Assembly (NCBI GenBank): GCA_008360975.2 | Contig: CM039211.1 | Span: 72,065,965-72,129,964 of the forward strand | Source: Lichenostomus cassidix | Lineage: Eukaryota > Chordata > Aves > Passeriformes > Meliphagidae | DNA: 64,000 nucleotides | Direction: 5' to 3' | In this document: piece by piece, positions 46,807 through 57,607 of the stretch | How the letters are laid out: each line of letters opens with the position of its first letter | Position numbering within the stretch: the first letter of the stretch is position 1 | Position numbers and translations under genes: made by a program | The notes under the pieces: model-generated | Told to the model about the DNA's origin: nothing | Database searches by the model: none | The model's input: only the letters and a program-made list of their open reading frames with translations

Positions 46807-48440
46807 ATTAGCCTTATTTCTGTATCAACAGAGTGAATATCTGCAGGTTCAAGCACTGGAACCCAAATTTCTGGGTCTACATCCAATGTGATGCTCTCTG
46901 CTACCTTGTGGCTGGAGCACACCCACCTGGATGGGGAACACTACTCAGGCTGGTGGTCATCTACTGGAGACCACCCCTTTCAGCAGACACTGAAGAAACT
47001 CCAAAGGGAAACACCACTTCGTGGTATCTGTGTATTTCCCAAACCTTCAAAGCCTTTTTTCTTTCCCTACTGCTGTCCACAATCTGATTCCACCTGCTGC
47101 CTCTTATCTTAGAGAGATTGCCATTTCAGGGAAAGGGAGCTGGATCTTCATGATATGTTTCTACAGCACCCTGTGAAATGGTGATGGGATCTCCAGGGAT
47201 TTCTGAAGTACAGATAATTAATCTGACAGACTACTCTGTGGAGGGGCTGTCAATCAAGAGCGAGCTATTCACATCCCCTCTGTCAGGCTCTTGTCACTGC
47301 ACGGAGCTGCTGCCAGGTTTTCAGCAGCTAGAGCAGAGGGGAGAGAGAACAGACATGGCCAGGTGGTGCAGCCTGGGCCAGCTCCCTGCACAGGCAGAAG
47401 AGGCTGTCCCTGGGGCAGGAGGAAAATGAGACACAGGAGAGAAAAGTTGATGTGGCCCTGCAGATTTTGCACCTTTGGACATTCCAGTGTAAGGTGACAA
47501 TCCACATTGCATTTCCTGCCTGCATCTCCCGCACTTTACAGAGCTTTTCCACCCCAACTAACACTCCTGCCCTATCTTTGTAATATTCCTGATATGGGTG
47601 GCCTGAGATGAACACTCACCCAGATTTAGAGGAGCTTAGGGATTGATGAAACTGATCCTCTGATTTTAGGTTCAGAGCCTGAAGCCATTGAGGACATACC
47701 GTGAAGGAACAGAGCTGTGGGTATCCACAGATCTCCCTGCTGCCATGAGCTGTCCTGAAATGTTGTGTAAAATCCATCTTGAACCACAAAAGCATGGGAT
47801 GTGTGAAAAGAAATGAAAAGAGAAGTTAATGAAAGGTTGAGTGCACAGACAGCATGAGAAACAGTGGGTGAAGAAGCCTGAGGAATAACCCTGTGTACCA
47901 CTGTCTCCATCAAAAAAACAGTGTGCTGATTGAACCAGCAATGTTCAAATTGGATAATGAAAAAGCTTGAATCATGCAAAAAACACAGGGCTCATTTCAC
48001 TGCCCTGCAGTTGTAACACAAAGGTTTTCCAAGAGATAAATATTCCTATCATGATGAGTGATCTTTAAGTCTGCAGATACATCCCTCCCTTGAAAAAGGA
48101 AGTGATGGAGTGCTGTTGGCATTGTCTTGTGCTTCTTTGATTTCAGAAGCATAAATATTTTGCTTGTCACTGATAAGGAATAAAAACTGGGTAAAAAAAA
48201 TAAAAATTGAAAATCAAAAGAGAGGAAATTATTAGGAGTAGGTTTGGGCTTTGTCGTGCACCCAGGACACATGGAGCCTTGAGGTTCAGCTCCTAGGACG
48301 AGTGGCCTGTTTAAAATCAAAATAGTGATGTTTTTATCACTTCTTAGTCTTGAATTAGCAAAGAAAGACAAGAAGAGAAAAATAAGTCTAACTAGGCCTT
48401 GAGTAGACATTGTCTCGAGACAATATATTCAAAGCTTTAT
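46807..48440. other. Unique DNA
   Basis: GC-richer at 46.9-47.6 kb, with overlapping open frames on both strands (for example 47178-47429 plus and 47328-47615 minus). None has a recognisable domain, and mutual overlap argues against coding. Confidence 0.4.
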
Positions 48441-48590
48441 TATAGAATCACAGAATGGTTTGGGATGGAATGGACCTCAAAGCTCACCCAGTTCCACCCC
48501 TGGACACCTTCCACCATCCCAGATTGCTCCAAGCAGCATCCAACCTGGCCTTGGGCACTGGCAGGGTTGAGGCATCCAAACTCTTCCACC
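48441..48590 (-). repeat. CR1 LINE fragment
   Basis: Reverse orientation: 'atagaatcacagaatggttt', 'gggatggaatggacctcaaa', 'ggacaccttccaccatccca', 'caacctggccttgggcactg'. A short deletion removed the 'ccatgggcag' part. Confidence 0.93.
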
Positions 48591-50164
48591 AATCCTTTAA
48601 ATAAGAAGGGTGAGTGGGAAAAAGATCTTGCATCATTGATGTTTCTTTCTTACATAAAGATAGAAAATGGATGGATTTTTTTAAAATAGCTTATTTTCTA
48701 TTTTTATTGTGTCTAGTCTAAAGCACTGTCTGATGACAGTCTACTAAAATGTTAGATAAGAAAAAGCAAAGTATTTGAAAGGGGAACTTTTGCTAAGTGT
48801 TTATATAACACCAGAGTTTAACCTTTGGTCTTTGGAAAACCTGTCTTAAAATTTAAATACTGGCACTCGAATTGATTCACATGATCTTTGTGAAACAGCT
48901 CAAAGATTATTCACTGAAAGCCTCAGCAAGGACAGGCAGTGAAATACTAAAATTGAAAATGTGATAGCCTATTGTTGAGATTCTGTTCATCGAAAGGATG
49001 TACAACAAGAATTAAGAAAACTTGTAAGAGGAAAAGGGACAATTGCTGAAGAACCCTTTTAGGTTACCTCTATACACTCCTTCTCCTGTACATCATAAAT
49101 AATACAGAGGAGAGAAGCCAAGTTGCATTCCTTTCCATCTTATCCCTTCATAAGATAGAAAAGAGTGTAAAGATTTCCATAAATAGCCATTTTCTGCATT
49201 AAAAGCTGACTGTGGAGAATGTTTCTATCCTGGTTTCCAAAGAAAACAAGGATTTACACGATCCAACTATGTGTGTATCATCTCATCTCTTTGTGTCCCC
49301 CTGACAACTTTTGAACCTGTTTCAACAAAATTTGTTAGAATTGTACTTGTTTCAGGGAAATTTACAGCCTGGGGGAAGACAGGGACTTGATTAGTTGCAC
49401 CAGACAGAATAAGAGAGGCTCCAGTTACCCTTTATCAGAGTGTGGAGGATCTATGTTGGGTGGAGACATTATTCATATCACAGCTATGGGAAAATCTTAA
49501 ATCGGCATCATAGTTTAACCAGAAAGTTCAAGCCTGAGACACACATCCACAGGAAAAATGGTTTTGTTAATTCTGCTGCTTGAGGAGCAGCTTGTTCCCA
49601 CTAACATCTTCAGTTGAAGGTATTAGCAAAGATGACATTTCTTTCATTGAACTCTCATTTCCAAAAATCATCAGCTTTTGACAGGGAAAAAAAGAAAAAA
49701 GCCTTTTAGAGACTTTTTAGACCGATGACTCTTCTGGACCATCTATGCAAACAAACTCCTTGCACAAGCATATATCTGTTTCATTGTGCTGGAACATGAG
49801 TGGGGAGTGTGGGGGTCAGCAATTCACAGCTCCTCTGAGTGCAGGCTGGGTATCTTGAACACCAGGAGACACATCAAGGTGTCTGTCTTTGTGTTGACTC
49901 TGAGAGATCTTTTAAAAGCACAGCAGAAAGGAACTACTTTCTGTTCAGCACCCGGGGATAGAACTGCCATATCCTCACAGTGGTCCATACAAGTGGGTTC
50001 TTTATCCCATGGGCTCTCGGTGCTACTCAAAGCTCTTTTACATCTAGACAAGTATGTTGCCCTATAAATACATTCACCTTTTATTTAATAGCTCCCATAA
50101 AACCTTTGACACTCCCCCCCACAACACCTTCCTCTCTAAATTGAGATGGATTTGAAGGGTGAAT
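48591..50164. other. Unique AT-rich DNA
   Basis: No recognised repeat or gene. Confidence 0.45.
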
Positions 50165-50490
50165 TATTAGATGGATTAGGAATTGGTTGGGTGGTTACAT
50201 CCAGAGGGTTGTGGTCAATGGCTCAGAGTCCTGATGGACAGCAGGGACAGGTGGTGTCCCTCAGAGGTCCATATGGCCACTGCTGTTATTGAATGTCTTC
50301 ATTACTGACAGAGGGACCTGACAGGCTGGAGAAGTGGCCCAAGGGAATCTCAGGAGGTTTAACAAGGCCAAGGGCAGGAGCTGCACCTTGGTAGGGGAAA
50401 CCTCTGGGATCAATCCAGGCTGGGATGAGCAGATGGAGCAGCCCTGGAGAAGGGAGAAAGTGCTGTGGGTGAGAGCTGCATCTGCCCTGA
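50165..50490 (+). repeat. CR1 LINE, coding-region fragment without 3' end
   Basis: Forward orientation and unusual here because it covers the interior of the reverse transcriptase frame, not the UTR: 'ggttacatccagagggttgt', 'ggtcaatggctcagagtcct', 'ggtggtgtccctcagaggtc', 'aggtttaacaaggccaaggg', 'caggagctgcaccttggtag'. The frame is interrupted. The typical 3' terminus is missing, so this is a remnant of a larger insertion. Confidence 0.82.
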
Positions 50491-50848
50491 ACCCCCTGTG
50501 CCCTGGGCTGAGCCCAGCATGGGCAGCACGGGGACACTCTGATAGACAGCAAACCACATGGAGGATCTTGTCATGTCTTTGCAGCACTGTGAACACAGCC
50601 ACTCAGTCCACCCTGCAGTTCAGACACCCTCAAGGGTCACTTTCCAGGGGTTGTAAGGAGCAATTACTTCTCCAAATGAAAACCTATTTAGTTCATGGCA
50701 GGATATATGGGAAGAAAAGGTGGTAAAAGAGCTATACTCAAACTAAAAAGCCACCAAGTCTCACTCCAGTTGCTATGTGGGATGGAAGAGTTGTGTGCAC
50801 ACATTGCCTGCAGCAGCAGAGCTTCTGCTTGGGACTCTCTCTCCTTGG
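50491..50848. other. Spacer between two CR1 copies
   Basis: GC-richer at the left ('gccctgggctgagcccagca' may still be CR1). The rest is unassigned. Confidence 0.4.
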
Positions 50849-51440
50849 AATCACAGAATGGTTTGGGCAGGGACACCTTCCACTATCCCAAGCTGCTCCA
50901 AGCCCTGTCCAGCCTGGCCTTGGACACTGCCAGGGATCCAGGGGCAGCCACAGCTTCTCTGGGCACCCTGTGCCAGGGCCTCACCACCCTCACAGACAGC
51001 AATTCCTTCCCAATATCCCATCTCTCCCTGCCCTCTGGCACTGGGAAGCCATTCCCTGTGTCCTGTCCCTCCATGCCTTGTCCCCAGTCCCTCTGCAGCT
51101 CTCCTGGAGCCCCTTTAGGCCCTGGCAGGAGCTCTGAGCTCTCCCTGGAGCTTCTCTTGTCCAGCTGAACACCCCCAGCTCTGCCAGCCTGGCTCCAGAG
51201 CAGAGTTGCTCCAGCCCTGGCAGCATCTCCGTGCCTCCTCTGGCCTGGCTGCAGCAGCTCCAGCTCCTTGTGCTGTTGTTCCCAGGGCTGGGGCAGCTCT
51301 GCAGGTGAGCTCTCACCTGAGCATAGGGCAGAGGGGCAGAATCCTCCCCTCCCTGCTGCCAACGCTGGGGGCTCAGCCCAGGATATTGTTGGCTTTTGGG
51401 GCTTAAGTGCACATTGATGGGTCATTTTGAGCTTTTCCTG
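50849..51440 (-). repeat. CR1 LINE, longest continuous copy (about 590 bp)
   Basis: Reverse orientation. It starts 'aatcacagaatggtttgggc' and lacks about 45 bp that normally separate 'ggtttggg' from 'cagggacacc'. It runs through all UTR blocks into the far 5' part ('cccccagctctgccagcctg', 'ctgctgccaacgctgggggc', 'tcagcccaggatattgttgg', 'cacattgatgggtcattttg'). Near-identical in its core to copies at 2071, 14938 and 60366. The 214-codon frame on the minus strand here is a CR1 shadow. Confidence 0.94.
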
Positions 51441-54400
51441 ACGTGGTTTAACCTCTAGAGGATTAAACAGTGTGTGAGCATTGAGGTTATTCCCTTCAGC
51501 ACAGAGTCCATGGGTGCTGAAACCCACAGCCTTCCAGGAGAAATGGCTTCACCTCTTACAGTCAGGCCCTGCAGGGATGCACATGGCCCCACTCAGTGGG
51601 AGACCCCAGTCTGTGGCTGGTAATGGTCACATCTGACTTGTGGTTTTAGGAAAAGACATGCCCAGGATGAATATAAATAGTATAATACTGTAACCCATCC
51701 CCCTCCCTCTCAATCAAATAACCAATTATCAAGTCAATAAAAGTCAGGATTCTATTTAAATTACAAACTGCAAATATTGGCTTATTTTGAGCTAGTTGGT
51801 ATGAATTAACAATCATATTAAAAAATTGTTATATTTTGGAAATACATTTCATCTGCCTTTGCATGATGGCAGCCAAGAAAATTTTGTTCAGATTTTCCAA
51901 GGTGATTCACTTCCTGGCTTCTAACAAACCTGGTAAATGTCAGGTGCCAAAAATTTCTTCAACAAGATTTTTGAGCTAGAACGAAAGTTCCATTCCAAAG
52001 AGTAACTTTAATAATTGTTCATGCTACTGCTTTTCTATTTTTGAGTCTTCTTAAGAAGACCTCACAAGAAATAAATCATTTGGTTGATAGCTTCAGTACA
52101 TTTTCAAAGTCTTTGGGGAAATGTCAGTGATGCAGTTTTGATTTTGAAGGTCATCTAGGGACATGAACTTCACAGTTGTTGAAGATGTCCTGTTTTTTCC
52201 TATTCATTCCTTCCAACACTGCAGCACAGAGGCAACACTTGCAATGATTTTAAAGTGTTTCTAACCCTTCTTAAGTGCCCTTTCTGAAAGCAATTTGACC
52301 AGAGGTCCTCATTTTTGGAATATGATAGCTATCTTCCTCCTGAAACTTATTTGCAAACTGGAAGTGCAAACACTGAGGTGCATAAAAATATCTGATGTCT
52401 TTTGTTTCACTGATGGGTCTGAGGGGAAAAATGCTCTAAGCGTGGCAATAAAGCCAAGACAACCAAAGCAGGTGAATTGTGGTCTACAGGTGAATACATG
52501 TCACCTCACTTGAGAGAAAAAGCAGCTTTGCAGTAAGAGCTGCAGAGCTCTGTGGGCTCTCTTACAGATTCTATTGCCATGTGCACTTGGCTTATTAATT
52601 AAAACATATTCTTTACTGTTTTCAATACATTAAATTGAATGTGTCTAATGAATATCCAGCTGCACTCTTCTTTCTTTATACATAACAATTTAGAATCATA
52701 AATTGCACTCATTCCAACCCAGGAACATTTTGCCCATTATATGGCTGCTGGTGATAATGTATCAGACAGCAATAATGATGGTTGATTTTCATAAGCTGCA
52801 CTAAATGGTAAGTGCTCAGAGCTACATGTTTTGATTAGCAGACTAAGCAAACCATGACATGAGAATCCTTATTTACACTGACTGCTAAGGATTCTTTCAC
52901 AAGGTGATTTATTTAGGCAGAGGGACAGTTTAAGTGTACCTGACCTGCCATCACTGAGCTCTAGATCATCTCCAGCTGGACATCTCTGATGCACAAAGCA
53001 CTTGAGTGATTGTCTAATTTAAGCTAGATATGCAAAATCATATGCTAGAATTTATTCTGTGCAAGATTTACCAGCAAAAGTGAAGGCTATTTTAATTTTA
53101 GTCTCTATGTGTAGAAGTTGAATCAGATGCAGAATATACTCTGGAGAGGCCAGTAAACAAGAAAAAAAGGTATTTTGTCCCAGGTGTAGGTTTCCATGCC
53201 CTCCATTCCTTTTCCATCTCTCCTCCATCCTTCTCTGCATCAGCCTTGTGTCTCTCATGCCCTCCCTTCACTGCACAGCCACACTTCTGTCATCTCACAA
53301 GTGCAATCCCTTCCTAGAACACTAAAAAATGCAAACACACCCATCCATGCCTTCACTCTCACTCTGCGTTGTTCCTTCAGCTCCATCTATTGGCGTCCTG
53401 AAAAAGGAGCAGAGGGACAGCAAGTCCCTTCTGTGTGCCCTGAGCACTTCACACACCCTACACACTCACACCACCCTGCTTGGGCAGTCTGAGGGGCAGG
53501 ACTGACCTCTGCAGGGTCAGGACAGCTGGTCAGGCAAGCTGGACTCTGCTGTGTTTAGCTGGATGTTAATTCTTTGGGCTGTGACAGAAAACTGTGATTT
53601 AGTTGGGAAAAGTTGAATACAAGCCGGCCAAAAGGGAGAATTATCATTACCATCATTGCCAGACTGCTTGGTTTGAAAGCTGTGCCAAAGCCTATTGGAG
53701 GCAATCAGGGTAAACTACAGAGAGGTGAAGAAATGAAGATAAAAGAATGTGTAGCCACATGAAATCTGAGCTCTTATTTGGCTCAAACTTACTACTAGAG
53801 TTTGACCTTGATTACAAAGTACTTTTTCACTTTAAGTATCTCTTAGCATCTTTCACATATAGCTTTTCTATGTTTGAAGGAGTGTGTCAGATAATCCCCA
53901 TTTTACCTGGAATGGCACACACCCAAATAATTGATGGCAAATAAGGTCCCAATGGAGGAAGGTTCCACTTCCAGCAGAGCTGCATTGCTCCAGTCCATGC
54001 TGGGGAGGTCATGCTGTGGCTCCATGGTCAGACTGAGGCGGTGGTGGCAGTGGGTGACTTCAGAGTGTTGCTGTGAAACACTGAAATGATTCATGGTTCT
54101 AAATAATTTCTTGATGCCTGGTTGGAAGGAAATTGTGAAGTGTTAAATATCATTTTGAAAAAAGGACTGGGAAACTTTCCTCCAGTGATATATTTGGTTT
54201 AAAGTTGGTTTGGTGAGTAGCCCAGACTACTGGATGTGCCTCTAAAAGCATTACTGGACATGATTGTGAGTGCTGATTGTGTTCAGAAACACACTCTCAG
54301 CTCTGCTAGTCTCCACACATTACCTGAATCCTCCTAGCCTACAGACTGATGCTGGAAGTCACAGAGAAATGGACATTTCCATCATCTCAGTAGAAATACC

Positions 54401-55546
54401 TTGACAACAGACTCTCCATGTCTTGGTACTTATGGTTCCAGAAACTAGAGATGGAAGTGGGAGGGAAAGAGGAGATTAGAGGTATTTTATTTCTGCCATT
54501 GTAATGAAATATTTGGTCAGATACATCCAACACAGTCAGAGACTGAGCAACACATCCATCACAGGGTTCTGAAGAGCAACATTACAGCTTTTATCTTCTC
54601 TCTGACATATCTGAAGTTTATAAAGTAATTTGGCAAACCTTTCTGGAGATAACCTGTCACCTGGAAGGTTTACAGCCTTGCTTCTGCTCTGCACTACCTG
54701 AAGAGGGAAAGGAGGTGTCCAAATCCATCCCTGTGAGCTCAGCTGGGCTGAGGGGAGGTAGCACAGGGAATGGACTTGGCTTGCAGCTTGCTGTATCTGA
54801 TATGAGCTGTGAGAACTGATAGGATGTGATCCAGCTCGAGGCTCTGCAACAGCAGAGGCAAAAACTGCATACAGGCATCTCAGGAATGAGAGACAGAGCT
54901 GAGGCAGAAGTCTTGTGGGGGCAACCCCAGAGAACTGGATTTGCAGCTCCTCCTGCTGCCACAAGAATTGATACTGCTCCTATGAGAGCCTGACATCTCC
55001 TGAGAGGAGGTATAACCCCAGACACACCAGTCTCTCCTCAGCAGCAGTGCCAGCAGCCAGAGAGCCTGGCCAAAACCAAACAGACAGGTACCAACACCAC
55101 ACAGCCATCTGACCACTTGTTGCCATGCCCACAGAGCGTGCTGCTTCCAGCCACCTATTTCTTTTGCATCTGGGACTGTGGTGCCTGCAGCTTGGAACTA
55201 CTGAATCTCTGCTCACCACTTCCCTGCTCGAATTGCCTTGAGCATGTAGCTGCAGGAACCTTGCTTTATGTCGAGATGCTGCAGTCAAGAGAGACACATC
55301 CCCACCACGGGCACTTGGACAGAGATTTTTACTCACTCTTGCAGTATTTTGTTGTTTTGTTGGGTTTTTTTTTTAAATCTAGCAGAAAAGCAGTTCCAAC
55401 GAAAAGGCTGGTGTGAGTGGGAGAAGAGGCAGGATATGCTCATTCTGCTGGAGGGAGCGTAGGCTGAGGACATGCAAAGTCTTCTGTCTAGGAGAGATAT
55501 CCCAGGAGAGAGCAGCAGTCCTGTGCCTTGCACTCAGGCTAGAACA
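51441..55546. other. Unique DNA, about 4 kb
   Basis: No repeat I can name. Sequence around 52.6-52.9 kb is AT-rich with conserved-element-like texture. 54.5-55.35 kb is GC-richer, with overlapping minus-strand frames of 118-142 codons whose proteins show no recognisable domain. An eroded endogenous retrovirus fragment there cannot be excluded. Confidence 0.35.
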
Positions 55547-55950
55547 GTCACAGAATCACCACAGAATGGTTTGGGTTGGAAAATACCTTAAAGATCTTCT
55601 CATTCCACTTCCCATGCCATGGGCAGGGACACCTTCCACTATCCCAGGTTGCTCCAAGCCCTGTCCAACCTGACCTTGGACACTGCCACGGATCCAGGGG
55701 CAGCCACAGCTTCTCTGGGCACCCTGTGCCAGGGCCTCACCACCCTCACAGGGAACAATTCCTTCTCAGTACTCCATCTAACCCTGCCCTCAGTCAGTGT
55801 GAAGCCATTCTATTGTCCCTCCAGGCCCTTGTCCAAAATCCCTTTCCAGCCCTCCTGGGGATCCTTTAGGTACTTGAAGGCTGCAATAAGGTCACCCCAG
55901 ATCCTTCTCTTCTCCAGGCCAAACAATAAGATAGGCTCTGGATACCTGGA
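55547..55950 (-). repeat. CR1 LINE, about 400 bp, alternative subfamily
   Basis: Reverse orientation: 'agaatggtttgggttggaaa', 'gggcagggacaccttccact', 'gcaccctgtgccagggcctc'. It then differs from the young copies: 'gaagccattctattgtccct', 'aggtacttgaaggctgcaat' and 'ccttctcttctccaggccaa', the layout of long-type CR1 (the 'gtacttgaaggggcttataa' motif read in reverse). So a different subfamily from the 50849 copy. Confidence 0.94.
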
Positions 55951-56244
55951 CAGCCTGCCAAGGCAGGACTGAGACACCTGAAGTCAAAATCATTATTTAA
56001 GATTTGTCATTTTCAGTAGGTACAGGGTCCCAGAACAGTCTTCAAGGCAAAAACCACACAGCCCATGTGTCTGGTTGAAGTCCAAACCAAACTGCCTCTT
56101 TATAGGAGTCATGAGGCTGTGGACTTGTTCTTCAGACTTGCACTATTTCTGCATTTTTTCACACACATTTAGGCAACCAGTGCATAATCCCCACAGCTGC
56201 ACATTTGCACTGTAAATTTACTGTCTGGTTCACTACCCCTCTTT
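55951..56244. other. Unique DNA
   Basis: No recognised feature. Confidence 0.45.
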
Positions 56245-56269
56245 ACACACACACACACACACACACACA
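56245..56269. repeat. (AC)12 microsatellite
   Basis: A perfect dinucleotide run, likely polymorphic. Confidence 0.97.
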
Positions 56270-57588
56270 TGTACATATAATCATGCACAGTGTGTGCCAA
56301 GGCTGTGAAACCAATTCATAAACTGCCTAAAATTAACATGGAAAATTTTATTGTTGACCATCAAATTTCTGAAGTGTGATAGACTTGGTTTGGGCACCAC
56401 ACAGGGGCAGAAATGGTTTAGATTCTCATGTAAAAATGAGATTATGGGGTTTGGGGGGTTTGCTTTGGGAGTGAGGAACACAGCAAATACTCTAGAAGCT
56501 GCTATCAGAAAGTTATGCAAAACAACCTACCATCTCACCAGCTTCCATTCCTTATCATTCCCATTCCCCCATCATCTCCAAGTTATTCTTTGTTAACCAC
56601 ATTTTTAAACTGTAACAAAGAAAACAGAATAAAATCAATAGCTCTCTTTACAGCTAGGAGGACAGAAATATTTAGCTCCCCGGTGGGAAAACTGGTTCTC
56701 TCTTTTTTCCTTTCTTTCTAATTTTAAACTTCACTTAAGGTTCAGTGATTGAACAAAAGCAGACAAAAAATATTGCAGTTATTTGACGTACAGAAGTGTA
56801 ACATGAAGTCTGCTCATTATGGATAATATTTATGGCAGATCATAACGTTAAATTACAACTCAGCCGCCTCAGCCAGAAATTTGTAACACCACACATGTGC
56901 TTCTAATTAAGGGCTTTTGAAGTTGCCCTGGATATTTATTTTCAAGGGATTTAGTGCACAGAACGATTAAAGTTTGCTCTTGTTAGGAATTCTGCAATCA
57001 AAAAAAAAATTAAGAGAGATTGCAACTGGACCTCAAACTAATATATACATTCATTTTTGCATGAGTGTATACGTGTACATCTGTTTATCTGCTGCCATAA
57101 AAAAATAAAAACGTGTGTGTTAACATAGATAAAATAATATATTAAAAAGAGGGACACAAAGGGCCCTTTGTTTCAAATGTGGTCTGAGTCCAAAATTTGT
57201 GACCGTAATTTTGTTTATAGGAAATCCTTTATAATGCTAGTTTAGTGTTTCCATATGGAATTCTCATAGGACTCTTTTCTCCCTCCCCCTCAACCCCCCC
57301 ATCTCCCTCTTTTATTTGGATAAGGCAAGAGAAAAGTGAATGTACATTCCAAAGATGCATAGTCATTCCGGATCAAATTCAATGGATTCTGGCAAGAGTT
57401 GAAAAACACAGATGCAGTGTTTTAGGTCTCCTGCTGTGCAGCCTCCAGCCATGAGTGTCTGGTTGAAGCACTTTGTAAAATCATGAAAACCCTATTAAAT
57501 TCATGAAATATGATATACTGCATTTTCGAGCTAACTTTCCATTGAACTGTCCATGAAGATGGAATTTGGCTGGGTTGCTTGGAGTGTT
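56270..57588. other. Unique AT-rich DNA
   Basis: No gene recognised. 56800-56960 has conserved-element-like texture (see findings). Confidence 0.4.
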
Positions 57589-57607
57589 CACACACACACA
57601 CACACAC
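57589..57607. repeat. (CA)n microsatellite
   Basis: About nine CA units. Confidence 0.93.

Noticed and set aside
50883..51527. 214-codon minus-strand frame
   Set aside because: It runs along a CR1 UTR. The same peptide words recur at the copies at 2.1, 15 and 60 kb, as expected of a repeat with few stops.
54536..55336. Overlapping minus-strand frames of 118-142 codons in a GC-richer patch
   Set aside because: No domain, no conserved start, frames overlap each other, and a plus-strand frame of similar length exists. Could be an eroded retroelement, but nothing identifies it.
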